Positions 45,384 through 55,275 of a stretch of DNA of 64,000 nt are shown here, piece after piece (the first letter of the stretch is position 1; every line of letters starts with the position of its first letter). This stretch comes from Nitrospinaceae bacterium UBA3496 (GTDB taxonomy: Bacteria > UBA8248). The position numbers and the translations under genes are program-made. Location of the stretch: the NCBI GenBank assembly GCA_002377645.1, contig DFQF01000027.1:21657-85656 (forward strand), read 5' to 3'. The notes under the pieces were generated by a model. That model was given only the letters and a program-made list of their open reading frames with translations, ran no database searches and was not told the DNA's origin.

Positions 45384-46382
45384 ATGAAAAACAAAACTTA
45401 TAGCGACGCAATACGTGAAGCACTATGGGAAGAAATGGAACGTGATGAGAATGTATATCTGATCGGAGAAGATATAGGTTTGGGTGGAGGTGCATTTTAC
45501 ATCACAAAAGGGTTCCAAGAAAGATTTGGTGATTTAAGAGTAGTAGATACCCCTTTAAGTGAAGCTGGATTTACGGGTTCTGCAATTGGTTCTTCTTTAG
45601 CGGGATTAAGACCGGTAGTTGAATTTCAATTTGCAGACTTTGTAACAGAATCGTTTAAAATGATCGTTGACTTTGCTGCTGGAAATTTTTTCCGAAAAAT
45701 GGGAGAGGTTCCGATCGTTTTCAGACTCCCCGCGGGGGCTCTAACAAGTGCAGGACCATTTCATAGCCAAAATCCGGAAATATGGTTTTTTGGAACACCC
45801 GGAATCAAGATAGTTGCGCCATCAAATTCCTATGATGCAAAAGGTCTTATGAAATCTGCAATTCGTGATAACAATCCAGTCATTTTTATAGAATATAAAA
45901 AATTTTACAACTATCCAATTTCAGATTTACCGACACCCCTTAGAATCGAAATCCCAGAAGAAGATTATGAAGTTCCAATTGGCAAAGCAAGAATTCTAGT
46001 AGAAGGAGAAGATCTTTCATTAATTACTTTTGGGACAACCGTTTTGCAAGCTCTCCAGGCAGCCAAACAAATTTCTCAAGAAGGAGCCAGCGTAGAGGTA
46101 ATAGATCTCCGCACAATTATACCTTTCGATAAGGAAACTATTATTAATTCTGTGAAAAAAACAGGGAAAATACTTTTTCTACATGAGGCGAGAAAACAAG
46201 GAGGAATCTCTGGAGAACTTTCATCCCTCATCACAGAAGAAGCTTTCGAATACCTAGACGCTCCTCCAGTAAGAATTGGTGCAATTAACACACCAGTACC
46301 TTTAAGTCCTCCACTGGAAAAAGCTTACTTACCTAATACACAAGATATATTAATTGCATTAAGGGACTTATTAGAATATTAA
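45384..46382 (+). CDS. pdhB: 2-oxoacid dehydrogenase complex, E1 component beta subunit
   Basis: A 332-residue partner of E1-alpha, two bases downstream. It begins TYSDAIREALWEEMERDE and has GEDIGLGGGAF, DTPLSEAGFTGSAIG, EFQFADF, the LPAGALTSAGPFHSQ block and a C-terminal transketolase-like domain (SLITFGTTVLQAL; VIDLRTIIPFD). Together with E1-alpha it forms the decarboxylating heterotetramer. Confidence 0.92.
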   Translation: MKNKTYSDAIREALWEEMERDENVYLIGEDIGLGGGAFYITKGFQERFGDLRVVDTPLSEAGFTGSAIGSSLAGLRPVVEFQFADFVTESFKMIVDFAAGNFFRKMGEVPIVFRLPAGALTSAGPFHSQNPEIWFFGTPGIKIVAPSNSYDAKGLMKSAIRDNNPVIFIEYKKFYNYPISDLPTPLRIEIPEEDYEVPIGKARILVEGEDLSLITFGTTVLQALQAAKQISQEGASVEVIDLRTIIPFDKETIINSVKKTGKILFLHEARKQGGISGELSSLITEEAFEYLDAPPVRIGAINTPVPLSPPLEKAYLPNTQDILIALRDLLEY

Positions 46383-46406
46383 AAGATATAAGGAGATTGA
46401 TTTTTA

Positions 46407-47762
46407 ATGTTCGAAGAAAAAATTGAAATGCCAAGAATGGGAACGAGTGTTCACGAAAGTACGATCCTTGCATGGAAGAAAAATGAAGGCGATAAAGTAT
46501 ACAAAGGCGAACCGATTCTTTCAGCGGAAAGTGACAAAATTGAATTTGAAATAGAAAGTACTGTAGATGGAGTATTGAAAACTATCTTAGCAGAATCAAA
46601 TTCCGTTGTACCTGTCGGAAGCATCCTAGGAATAATTGTTTCAGAGAATCCGCCAGAAAGAAAAATACCTGAAATTGACAATTCAAATCGAGAGGCTTTA
46701 CCCAAAAATAACGAACAAATTTGGGCTGCTCCCGTTGCACCCTTAGATTTAGAAAACGAAGGGGTTATTTCAACCAATAGTATTAAAAATCCATATAAAG
46801 AACCTTCAAAAATTTCGCATTTAAATTTTCTGAGCCCAAAAGTCAGAAAACTTATTGCTCAACACAAAATAAGCGATGCTGAACTATCTGAAATAGTTGG
46901 CACCGGATCTAATGGAAGAATTTCATCAAAAGATATTCTTGATTTTGTAAATCAAAGTAAGAACGTCCAAAATTCTGTGAGATACGAAGACCTATATGTT
47001 AGTGAAAAGAATTTAGTGGATATAAATTTTAGTCCGATCGAAATAGAGAGTCAAAAAAAAGAAGTATATGAAGAATTAAGCGTCAGGCGAAAGAAGATAG
47101 CAGAGAATCTCTTGTTGTCTTCTACAACTATTCCACAAGTAACTCTATTTATGGATGTAGACATGAGCAGGATTGCTTCTTGGAGAGAAACTAACAAGAA
47201 AGATTTTAAAATTAGACATAATCTAAATCTTAGTTATACAACGATAATTTCAATTGGAATCATCTCAGCTATTCGAATCTCAATCTATAAAACCTTCAAC
47301 GCCATTTTCAGAGGAACAAAATTGGAAATCAAAAGATACGTAAACTTAGGGATTGCAACAGACACAAAAAATGGTTTAATTGTTCCAGTTATTAAGAATG
47401 CGGATAGCCTCTCTTTCATTGAACTATCTCAAAAGATAGAAGACATTACAAAAAGAGCAAAAACAAATTCATTAGATCCCGGTGAAACTAACGATGCTAC
47501 TATCACTCTCACAAATTTTGGACATACAGGTGCCTTATCTGGAAGCCCACTAATTAATCCTCCCCAAGTTTCTATAATAGGAACAGGGAAAATAGATGCT
47601 AAAGTAGTAACGATTAACGAAACAGAAATTACTATCAGACCAATTATGAATCTTGCATTAACGTTTGATCATAGGATTAACGATGGCGCTATTGCAGGAA
47701 AATTTGCTACAACTATAAAAAATAATATTGAACGAATGAACCTAAAACAACTGGAGTTTTAA
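46407..47762 (+). CDS. pdhC: 2-oxoacid dehydrogenase complex, E2 acyltransferase
   Basis: A 451-residue E2: one lipoyl domain (residues 1-78; the lipoyl-Lys sits in ESDKIEFEIES), a flexible linker, a peripheral-subunit-binding domain (LSPKVRKLIAQHKIS at about 145-180) and the catalytic domain with the active His in LTFDHRINDGAIAG. It transfers the acyl group to CoA. Strong AGGAG seven to twelve bases before the ATG. The lipoamide dehydrogenase (E3) is missing from this operon. Confidence 0.92.
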   Translation: MFEEKIEMPRMGTSVHESTILAWKKNEGDKVYKGEPILSAESDKIEFEIESTVDGVLKTILAESNSVVPVGSILGIIVSENPPERKIPEIDNSNREALPKNNEQIWAAPVAPLDLENEGVISTNSIKNPYKEPSKISHLNFLSPKVRKLIAQHKISDAELSEIVGTGSNGRISSKDILDFVNQSKNVQNSVRYEDLYVSEKNLVDINFSPIEIESQKKEVYEELSVRRKKIAENLLLSSTTIPQVTLFMDVDMSRIASWRETNKKDFKIRHNLNLSYTTIISIGIISAIRISIYKTFNAIFRGTKLEIKRYVNLGIATDTKNGLIVPVIKNADSLSFIELSQKIEDITKRAKTNSLDPGETNDATITLTNFGHTGALSGSPLINPPQVSIIGTGKIDAKVVTINETEITIRPIMNLALTFDHRINDGAIAGKFATTIKNNIERMNLKQLEF

Positions 47763-47763
47763 A

Positions 47764-48678
47764 ATGCCACGTATCAACTCAAGTACTGCTCTAAGATCTA
47801 TGTTATTCACGCCTGGAAGTAGTGAGAAAATGCTTTCAAAATCTTTAACCTCTCCTTCGGATGCCTCTCTCTATGATATAGAGGATTCTGTAGCTGAGGA
47901 CATGAAATCAAAAGCAAGAGAGTTAGTAGGAGAAATAATCAAAGAAAATGAGAATTCTAACGAAGCACCGCCAACGGTGCTTGTGAGAGTTAACGATGTA
48001 AATTCAGAACACTTCGAAAAAGATATAGATGCAATTGCAACTTCTGGATTAGATGGGATTTTTCTCCCAAAACCTGAAACAGAAGCAGACGTAAGAAAAG
48101 CGGACGCCATAATTACTAAATTCGAGACAGAAAGGAAACTCGAAATCAACAGCATTGCAATCATTCTTCAAATGGAAAGTGCTCTTGGTATATATAATTG
48201 TTTCAACCTGTGCAAATCTGCAGAAAGAGTTGTTGGTGTAAATTTAGGAAGTGCAGAAGATGCTGACCTTTGCAGAGATCTAGGTGCCCAGTGGACCCCT
48301 GACGGAAATACATTACATTATTCGCGAAGTAAAGTTTTGTTAGAAGCTCGAGCAGCAAAAATGCCTCATCCTACAGATGGTGTATACATGGACCTACAAA
48401 ACGATGATGGATGTAGAGAAGACGCAGAAATCGCCAGACTATTAGGATACACTGGAAAAGCAGCTATACATCCAAGACAAGTTCCCATTTTCAACGAAGT
48501 GTATTCGCCAAAAACTGAAGAAGTTTCCTATTATAAAGAAATGTTGGATGCTTACTACGAGGGAGAAAAAGCTGGCCTTGGAGCAGTAAACTTTCAAGGA
48601 AAAATGGTAGACATAGCAATGGTCCGTCACGCAGAAAATATTATCAATAGGTCTAAAGCTATACAGTCTAGAACTTAA
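47764..48678 (+). CDS. HpcH/HpaI aldolase / citrate lyase beta-like (CitE family)
   Basis: A 304-residue CitE-like TIM-barrel lyase: RSMLFTPGSSEKML at the N-terminus, the metal-binding YDIEDSVAEDMK, VRVNDVN, an ILQMESALGIYN Glu and VGVNLGSAEDADLCRDL. Such enzymes cleave or form CoA thioesters such as malyl-CoA, citryl-CoA or methylmalyl-CoA. The gene follows E2 by one base, so it is cotranscribed with the oxoacid dehydrogenase; an acyl-CoA product of that complex is a natural candidate substrate. No citF or citD is present, so a citrate lyase complex is unlikely. Confidence 0.88.
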   Translation: MPRINSSTALRSMLFTPGSSEKMLSKSLTSPSDASLYDIEDSVAEDMKSKARELVGEIIKENENSNEAPPTVLVRVNDVNSEHFEKDIDAIATSGLDGIFLPKPETEADVRKADAIITKFETERKLEINSIAIILQMESALGIYNCFNLCKSAERVVGVNLGSAEDADLCRDLGAQWTPDGNTLHYSRSKVLLEARAAKMPHPTDGVYMDLQNDDGCREDAEIARLLGYTGKAAIHPRQVPIFNEVYSPKTEEVSYYKEMLDAYYEGEKAGLGAVNFQGKMVDIAMVRHAENIINRSKAIQSRT

Positions 48679-48684
48679 GAAAAA

Positions 48685-50247
48685 TTAAGTTCCGAAAGCT
48701 TTTCCTTTTTGCGCATTTAGCCGTTTCCAATCTTTAGCGAGCCCTGTGAGAATTCGTGTCCCTACGCCTGTACCTCCAGCAGGCTTATATTCCTTTCTTT
48801 TGCTTACATGAGAAGGGCCAGCAATATCAAGATGCACCCAGGGAGTTCCAACTGTGAAATGTTGTAAGAAAGCAGCTGCGGAATTTGCTCCTCCCCATCG
48901 AACACCCGAAATATTACAAAGATCTGCAATTTTTCCCTTCATCATTTTGCCAAATTCTGCATGTAGAGGCATATGCCAAACATGATCTCCAGCAAAATCT
49001 CCTTGTTCCCTTACCCTTTCAATCAGTTCATCATGTGTCCCATACATTCCTGTTAAGTTTGTTCCAAGTGCTACCATGCATGCGCCGGTTAGCGTCGCAA
49101 GATTAATCATGCACTGCGGTTTATATTTTGTCTTTGCATAGTGAAGTCCATCAGCAAGAACCAGCCTGCCTTCCGCATCAGTATTATGTATTTCAATAGT
49201 AGTGCCTTTCATGGACCTAACAATATCACCTGGTCTAGTAGCATTTCCACCAAGCATATTTTCTGCAAGAACTCCAATTCCGACAACAGGAACTTTCGGT
49301 TTCAATTGAGCTATCGACTTCATCGCTCCAAACACAGCTGCAGATCCACTCATATCAGTAGTCATATTTTCCATCCCTGAACTAGGTTTTACGGAAATAC
49401 CTCCTGTATCGAAAGTAATTCCTTTCCCTACAAAAGAAATAGGACGAGTCTTTTTGGTATCTCCATATTCTATTACTACTAGTCTTGGGGGAGCAGAACT
49501 TCCTCTTGCTACTGCCAAAAAAGCACTCATTTTTAAATCTTTTATTTGTTTTTCATCTAAAATCTTACATCTCAAACCTTCGCGAAGTGCCATGCGACGT
49601 ACCATTGACGCAAGAACAGGGGGCCTTTTCTCGTTACTCGGAATATTAATAAGATCCCTAGCATAATTTGTACCATCAGAAAATATTTTTCCTAAAGTGA
49701 TTCCTTTCTTCACACCATTAGAAAATTTTGATCTCACACATACAACTACTTCGTTTATACGATTTTTATCTTTTTCTGATTTCTTACTAGATTTGAAGCG
49801 GTCAAAACGATAATCGGAAAGAAGAAAACCCTCAGTGATTGACTGACCAAGAACTTGGCTATTTAGTGAAGGAATTATAGAATTAAGATCTACAGCAATA
49901 TTTGACAATCCTTCGTATGTAATTTTTTGTGTTACCATTCCACTCGACAACCGAATTTTTTCTGCACCAAAATCTTCTCTTTTGCCAAGTCCAGAAAAAA
50001 ATAAAGTTTTAGGGTTAGTTTTGAATTTACCTGAATTAATAAATGTAGTGTAAACTTCACCAGACTTTCCATGAAAGACATTGCGAGATCGAATGTCTAG
50101 AAGTTTCTTTTTAATCGAAGGATTCAATCCTTCTGTAGACATATCATCAAAAATAAATACCACAATCCCATCTAGGTTTTGTACGTTAGATGAGTCATCT
50201 CTAATAGTAAAACGCATTGAATTCTCCTGTTTTTTTTCAACTCTCAA
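48685..50247 (-). CDS. pepA: Leucyl aminopeptidase (M17)
   Basis: A 520-residue cytosolic two-metal aminopeptidase. The N-terminal macro-like domain is about residues 1-185; the catalytic domain has NYARDLINIPSNEK, the metal site GKGITFDTGGISVKP and NTDAEGRLVLADGLHYA (metal ligands and bicarbonate-binding Arg). Full length. Convergent with the CitE-like gene, six bases apart, and divergent from a cupin gene. Confidence 0.95.
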   Translation of the reverse strand: MRVEKKQENSMRFTIRDDSSNVQNLDGIVVFIFDDMSTEGLNPSIKKKLLDIRSRNVFHGKSGEVYTTFINSGKFKTNPKTLFFSGLGKREDFGAEKIRLSSGMVTQKITYEGLSNIAVDLNSIIPSLNSQVLGQSITEGFLLSDYRFDRFKSSKKSEKDKNRINEVVVCVRSKFSNGVKKGITLGKIFSDGTNYARDLINIPSNEKRPPVLASMVRRMALREGLRCKILDEKQIKDLKMSAFLAVARGSSAPPRLVVIEYGDTKKTRPISFVGKGITFDTGGISVKPSSGMENMTTDMSGSAAVFGAMKSIAQLKPKVPVVGIGVLAENMLGGNATRPGDIVRSMKGTTIEIHNTDAEGRLVLADGLHYAKTKYKPQCMINLATLTGACMVALGTNLTGMYGTHDELIERVREQGDFAGDHVWHMPLHAEFGKMMKGKIADLCNISGVRWGGANSAAAFLQHFTVGTPWVHLDIAGPSHVSKRKEYKPAGGTGVGTRILTGLAKDWKRLNAQKGKAFGT

Positions 50248-50399
50248 CTTAAAAGTAAATTGGATTTAGTTTACATAAGTACATACACCACTTCCACCTA
50301 AAGAAGTTTTATTATAAAAAACTGCCCAAATAAAATATTATCATAAGACTAAAATTTTTAGATAAAAATTAATTACAAAAACAACTGAGATGTTATATT

Positions 50400-50408
50400 T
50401 GATATAAT
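50400..50408 (+). promoter_or_regulatory. Extended -10 promoter for the cupin gene
   Basis: TGATATAAT (50400-50408) is a full TGnTATAAT match, 42 bases upstream of the ATG at 50450; a strong AGGAGG (50440-50445) precedes that start codon. Confidence 0.55.
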
Positions 50409-50449
50409 AATTAATTAAGCAACTCTAAAACTAACTTTCAGGAGGAAAA

Positions 50450-50884
50450 ATGAGTTTTTACAATTGGGACATGCTTCCAATCTCACCTGACAGACCTGGA
50501 ATTGTCCATCGAAGAATTTTTGGAGATGAAATACAAATACAACATCTTATTTCTGAACCGGGTGGAACTGCACCTGATTTGCACAATCATCCTGATCATG
50601 AAGAGATTCTATATGTTCAAGCTGGTGAGTGGGAATGCACTCTTGGGAATGAAATTCGAAAAATTGCACCCGGAGACGTTGTACATGTAAAAAAAGGTCA
50701 AATGCATACTTTGGAATTAAAAAGTAACGAACCTGGTATGGTTCTTGAAATTTTTCACCCAATTTTGAATACAGAACTTGCAAATGACAAAGAAAATTTT
50801 ACTATCGAATCTATTAAGAATCGTATGGAATTCCATGAAGAACCAGATGAAATGAATCGTGGAAGACCTCCTGAATTTGTATAA
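50450..50884 (+). CDS. Cupin-domain protein
   Basis: A 144-residue single cupin. The first metal motif is DLHNHPDHEEILYVQAGEWE and the second GQMHTLEL, so the metal-binding His residues and Glu are present. Possible roles range from dioxygenase or isomerase to sugar-binding or sensor; none can be chosen. It carries its own promoter and a very strong ribosome binding site, so it is probably well expressed. The next plus-strand gene, an FAD oxidoreductase, follows after 134 bases. Confidence 0.75.
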   Translation: MSFYNWDMLPISPDRPGIVHRRIFGDEIQIQHLISEPGGTAPDLHNHPDHEEILYVQAGEWECTLGNEIRKIAPGDVVHVKKGQMHTLELKSNEPGMVLEIFHPILNTELANDKENFTIESIKNRMEFHEEPDEMNRGRPPEFV

Positions 50885-51018
50885 AATCAAACTGAGATTG
50901 CAAGTTTAATACTTTTGATCAATTAATTTTTCGTGTACTCTTTTAAATGATTGGATTATTCTTAATTAGATAACATTAATTATACTTTTACATATCCCTT
51001 CACGTTTGGAGAAAAAAG

Positions 51019-52605
51019 ATGACAGAGAGATTTGATGGAGTCCTAATAGGCGGTGGTCATAATAGTCTCGTCTGTGCGGCATACATGGCGAAAGCAGGAA
51101 AAAAAGTTGCCGTTTTGGAACAATCATCAGTCATTGGAGGGGGTTGCTCAACTAGAGAAGTCACCCTACCTGGGTTTAAGCACAATATGCATTCAAATTA
51201 TTATGTAGGCCTTGATCGAAGTCCAATTATAAGAGACCTCTCCTTAGATGAGTATGGTTTTAGTATGGTTTTTCCAGAACAACAACAGGGATGTATTTTT
51301 AGAGACGGAACTGCATTTACAATTCATAGAGACGTAGAAAAAACAGTTAAATCTCTTGAGAAAATTAATAAAAAAGATGCTAAAACATACAAGGAATTAC
51401 ATGTAAAATTTACAGAAGGCATGCTAGATATCATCACCTCTTTTATGTATTGCGCTCCTCTCCCACCTGATGAAATGAAAGCACGTTTTTCTGGACCGCT
51501 AGGAAAAGAGTTTCTGTCCTATAATAATTTGAGTATGTATGACGCAGTAGATCAGCATTTCGAAGACGAGCGTATTCGTGTTCTTTTTAAACTTTTTCTT
51601 GGTTCATTTACTCTTGAAAATACTCCTGCCACAGGAATTTTTTTCCCACGTATTTTTTCAAGAATAGCAAATTTTGCGTTACCTGTAGGGGGAAGTGCCA
51701 ATTTCACTAGAGCATTAGAAAGAGTCATAATACGAGGAGGAGGAAAAACATTTACGAATGCAGAAGTAAAAGAAATTAGTGTAGAAAACCACGAAGCTAA
51801 TGGTGTTATTCTTGCGGATAACACAAGAATAGAAGCCAGTGAATTTGTAGCCAGTGGTGTCAACTGGCCTCTTACAGTTAGACTTGCTGGAGAAGATTAT
51901 TTTGGAGCTGAACTTTCGAAAGCAGCTATAGAGTTTAAATGGGCAAGCCATGCACTTTGTACTATACATCTAGCGTTAAAAGAAGCACCAAAATTCACTG
52001 CCTCTAAATTTGAACCTGACATAGAAAAAACTTTCAACATCTTTTGGGGAGCAGATACAACTGAAGAGATTGATGAGTGTTTTGATGAAATTCATGAAGG
52101 AAAGCTTCCAAGACTGATGGGTAACGGTGGTAGCAATAGTCATTTCGATCCAACTTATTCACCAGACGGAACTCATGTAGGATATTGGTGGCCCTTTGCA
52201 CCCTTTGAGTTAAAAGATGAAGGTTCAAAAGGTTGGGAAACACACAGAGAAGAATTTACAGAACATTTTATTAATGAGTGGGGGAAATATTCCCCGAATA
52301 TCAACTCTGACAATATTATGGCAAAGTATTTATACACTCCACATGATATTGTTCAACAAAATCCTAATATGGTCCAAGCAAGTCATCATATTGGTGCTTA
52401 TATACCAGAACAACTTGGCTATAACCGGCCACATCCTAAAGTAAGTAACTTTAGGACTCCAATAAAAAAACTCTTTCTGTGTGGGTCGAGTTCCCACGTT
52501 GGAGGTGCTGTAACTGGTGCACCTGGGTATAACTGCGCTAATGCTATAACAGACGAGCTCGATATTGAGAAACAATGGACTCCAGTAATTACGCCTGAAA
52601 TGTAA
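51019..52605 (+). CDS. FAD-dependent oxidoreductase of the phytoene-desaturase-like family (COG1233)
   Basis: A 528-residue flavoprotein with the dinucleotide-binding start LIGGGHNSLVCAAYMAKAG and EQSSVIGGGCSTRE, a long central substrate domain and the C-terminal FAD-contacting block KLFLCGSSSHVGGAVTGAPGYNCAN. Relatives include carotenoid desaturases/isomerases and pyridine-nucleotide disulfide-like all-trans-retinol saturase proteins. No other carotenoid gene is here, so the substrate is unknown. Confidence 0.85.
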   Translation: MTERFDGVLIGGGHNSLVCAAYMAKAGKKVAVLEQSSVIGGGCSTREVTLPGFKHNMHSNYYVGLDRSPIIRDLSLDEYGFSMVFPEQQQGCIFRDGTAFTIHRDVEKTVKSLEKINKKDAKTYKELHVKFTEGMLDIITSFMYCAPLPPDEMKARFSGPLGKEFLSYNNLSMYDAVDQHFEDERIRVLFKLFLGSFTLENTPATGIFFPRIFSRIANFALPVGGSANFTRALERVIIRGGGKTFTNAEVKEISVENHEANGVILADNTRIEASEFVASGVNWPLTVRLAGEDYFGAELSKAAIEFKWASHALCTIHLALKEAPKFTASKFEPDIEKTFNIFWGADTTEEIDECFDEIHEGKLPRLMGNGGSNSHFDPTYSPDGTHVGYWWPFAPFELKDEGSKGWETHREEFTEHFINEWGKYSPNINSDNIMAKYLYTPHDIVQQNPNMVQASHHIGAYIPEQLGYNRPHPKVSNFRTPIKKLFLCGSSSHVGGAVTGAPGYNCANAITDELDIEKQWTPVITPEM

Positions 52606-52616
52606 TCCTAGAATTT

Positions 52617-53393
52617 TTATATTTTTTCTATTTGAAAGACATACCTATTCAAACTGAAGAAGTAGGAACCTTCCGCTCCAAGTATTTTTAGTTCTTTAGC
52701 CCAGTCTTTTGCTATATTTCTTAAACTCTCATCTGCATTAATAACAAATGGCACTATTACACTTATCATCCCGTAACTGAATGAGTCTTCGATATAATCA
52801 AGATTAAGTATAGGATATATCTGCACGTTAGAAATTTTAAATCCTCTTTCTATAAGCTTTGGAGATAGTTTACTTGGAAGGTTAGGGTCAAAAAGATGCT
52901 GTTCCCAAACTTTAAAAATCTGAGTTGCTCTCTCTTTATCTCTGGCATTCCAAACTAAAGAATCCCAATCCGTGTCCATTATTAAAGCACGTCCCCCTGG
53001 CTTTAATACTCGAAAAAGTTCCGAGAGTGCACCTTTAATTTCGGAAACATATTCATAAACTTGGCTAACAACGACTGCATCAAACTCTGAATCAGGAAAA
53101 GGAAGTGAAGTAGCACTTGCTTTCTTAAAAGTTACCGAGGATAAGTCAGAACATCTTTTTCTAGCAATTTCAAGCATAAATTCGCTATTATCTATTCCTA
53201 TAATTTCACTTTCACCATCAACGAATTCGGAAATTTCTTTCGTTAAAAACCCTGGACCGACACCTAAATCTAAGATTTTTTCTCCTTTTACAGGCGCTAA
53301 CAATTCCAAAATTTTTTTTCTCTGTGTCACAATATCTGTTGTAGAATATACAGATTCAACTCTTTTTGACGCTTTCTCATCAAAACTAGACAT
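52617..53393 (-). CDS. Class I SAM-dependent methyltransferase (UbiE-like)
   Basis: A 258-residue methyltransferase with the SAM motifs LDLGVGPGFLTKEI, IGIDNSEFMLEIARK, the post-II segment FDAVVVSQVYEYV and RVLKPGGRALIMD. The fold is that of UbiE/COQ5 and small-molecule methyltransferases. It converges with the FAD oxidoreductase and precedes the GNAT gene on the same strand; acceptor unknown. An MqnD-like gene lies nearby but is transcribed the other way, so a quinone role is only a guess. Confidence 0.85.
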   Translation of the reverse strand: MSSFDEKASKRVESVYSTTDIVTQRKKILELLAPVKGEKILDLGVGPGFLTKEISEFVDGESEIIGIDNSEFMLEIARKRCSDLSSVTFKKASATSLPFPDSEFDAVVVSQVYEYVSEIKGALSELFRVLKPGGRALIMDTDWDSLVWNARDKERATQIFKVWEQHLFDPNLPSKLSPKLIERGFKISNVQIYPILNLDYIEDSFSYGMISVIVPFVINADESLRNIAKDWAKELKILGAEGSYFFSLNRYVFQIEKI

Positions 53394-53429
53394 TTTACTT
53401 GAATCCCCTGATAATTTGAGCTTAAAAAT

Positions 53430-54197
53430 TTAACATCTTTCGTATTTCAACCAAGAAACAGAACCTAAGCGTTCAAATCCAATCCTTTCAAAAACTTTTC
53501 TAGAATTATGATTTTGATTTACAATATAACAGAAGACCGGAACTCCTTTTTGAATTTGTTTTTCTGTTAAACGTGAAATTATCGATGAAGCCAATCCCTT
53601 TCTCCTATGAATTTCTTGAGTAAAAAGCATTCCTATAGAACCATTCAGATGAACTAACATATAAGAAATTAAAACTTTGTTTTTTTTGATAGATACACTC
53701 GGACCAGCAGAGATACATTGCAGAACATATTCGTCGTCTATATCATAGGAAGTATTTTCAACTACTTCAAAAGCGTCGTCCTCGTTCAAAGACTGAATAT
53801 CAGCTTTTATTTCCACCGGCATAAATTTTTTAGGATGAAGATAAAATAACCCACATCCTACTTCTCTGACCAAAGAAAAATCTGGGATTTCCTTAGGGAC
53901 AAGATTTTTGGGCAAGGATGATACTCTAATTTCAAAATTTGGACATGAATCATCACTTAAATTACGAACCAGCTTGCTCAGATACACTCCACAATCAAAA
54001 GATTCACTATTGCCCAGAACGTGAAACGACCCTCGAAAGAAAAGAATTGCAACTTTTGGGCTTTTAACATTATCCAACCATAAAATTACTTTCTGGTTTT
54101 CAAGCAAATTCTTGAAATGCAAATTATAAGGCCAATTGAGTTTATACAACCTATTTAAATCTAAACTTAAAGGATCCTTGCATAGGACCAAATCCAT
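53430..54197 (-). CDS. GNAT-family acetyltransferase (C-terminal FR47-like domain)
   Basis: A 255-residue protein. The first 150 residues are not recognised (an atypical N-terminal domain with little motif content); the last 85 form a GNAT fold with the CoA loop HRRKGLASSIISRL, followed by the strand VFCYIVNQNHNSRKVF and FERIGFERLGSVSW. The acceptor is unknown. Transcribed just ahead of the methyltransferase, with a 36-base gap. Confidence 0.75.
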   Translation of the reverse strand: MDLVLCKDPLSLDLNRLYKLNWPYNLHFKNLLENQKVILWLDNVKSPKVAILFFRGSFHVLGNSESFDCGVYLSKLVRNLSDDSCPNFEIRVSSLPKNLVPKEIPDFSLVREVGCGLFYLHPKKFMPVEIKADIQSLNEDDAFEVVENTSYDIDDEYVLQCISAGPSVSIKKNKVLISYMLVHLNGSIGMLFTQEIHRRKGLASSIISRLTEKQIQKGVPVFCYIVNQNHNSRKVFERIGFERLGSVSWLKYERC

Positions 54198-54385
54198 AAA
54201 ACAATTCCATGATTAAAAAATAAATTTGCAAGCTTTTTACATTACACAAAAATTAAGTTAAAAAGTAGTTGGAGGACTTTTAAGTCTATCAGTTTCGTTC
54301 ATATTATCAACAGTACCATAAGACCAACTTTTCATAATATGGTTTTTGAGAGAAATCTAATTGTTTTTTAGAGGGGATTCAAGTT

Positions 54386-55225
54386 TTGACTAATACGATT
54401 CATTTAGCACATAGTCCAGATTCAGACGACGCATTTATGTTCCATGCTTTAGCAAATGGGAAAATAGATACTGGAGATTTAGAATTTATTCATGAACTGA
54501 AGGATATAGAGACACTGAACCAAGCAGCTATGGAAGAAAAATATGAAGTAACCGCTGTCAGTTTTCATGCATATACCTATATTGCCGAAAAATATGCAAT
54601 TCTTCCTCATGGCGCAAGTTTTGGAGATAATTATGGACCAGTAATTATTTCTTCAGAACCAATGAAGAAGGAAGACCTGAAAGACTGTCGTATTGCAATC
54701 CCAGGGTTATTGACTACTGCATATCTCACACTAAAAATTTACCTAGAAGGTGCTGAATTAACTCAAAGAGCAATCCCTTTTGATGAAATCATGGATAACG
54801 TAAAAAATGGCAATGTAGATGCAGGGGTCATAATTCATGAAGGACAACTTACTTTCGAAGAAGAGGGTTTTCACTTAGTTGAAGACCTAGGCAAATGGTG
54901 GAAGAAAGAAACTGGGGGACCTCTTCCTCTTGGTTGCAATGTTATCAGAAAAGATCTAGGAGAAGATAAAATAAGACAAATTAGCAATCTTCTTCATCAA
55001 AGTATTATTTACAGTTTAGAAAATAGAGAAGAAGCATTAGATCATGCCATGCAGTATTCAAGAGACTTGCCTAGAGAAAAAGCAGATCAATTTGTCGGGA
55101 TGTATGTCAACAACTGGACTAGAGAATATAACCAAACTTCTATTAGGGCTGTCACTCAAATTTTAGAAAAAGCACACGACCTAAAAATTATCCCTAAAAA
55201 AATAGAACCCGAGTTCACGAGTTAG
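54386..55225 (+). CDS. MqnD-like protein (menaquinone pathway / periplasmic-binding fold)
   Basis: A 279-residue protein opening with HLAHSPDSDDAFMFHALANG, the type signature of MqnD (1,4-dihydroxy-6-naphthoate synthase of the futalosine menaquinone route), with SFHAYTYIAEKY, ALPHG-like GASFGDNYGPVI and GVIIHEGQLTFEEEGF further on. MqnA/MqnD share the type II periplasmic-binding fold, so other roles are possible. No mqnA, B, C or E is near, which weakens the assignment. It starts with TTG at 54386 after GAGGGG with nine bases between. Confidence 0.72.
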   Translation: MTNTIHLAHSPDSDDAFMFHALANGKIDTGDLEFIHELKDIETLNQAAMEEKYEVTAVSFHAYTYIAEKYAILPHGASFGDNYGPVIISSEPMKKEDLKDCRIAIPGLLTTAYLTLKIYLEGAELTQRAIPFDEIMDNVKNGNVDAGVIIHEGQLTFEEEGFHLVEDLGKWWKKETGGPLPLGCNVIRKDLGEDKIRQISNLLHQSIIYSLENREEALDHAMQYSRDLPREKADQFVGMYVNNWTREYNQTSIRAVTQILEKAHDLKIIPKKIEPEFTS

Positions 55226-55275
55226 ATTTCTAATTTGTATTGCTCTTCTTTATTTAAATTAAAGAGGAAACAATC

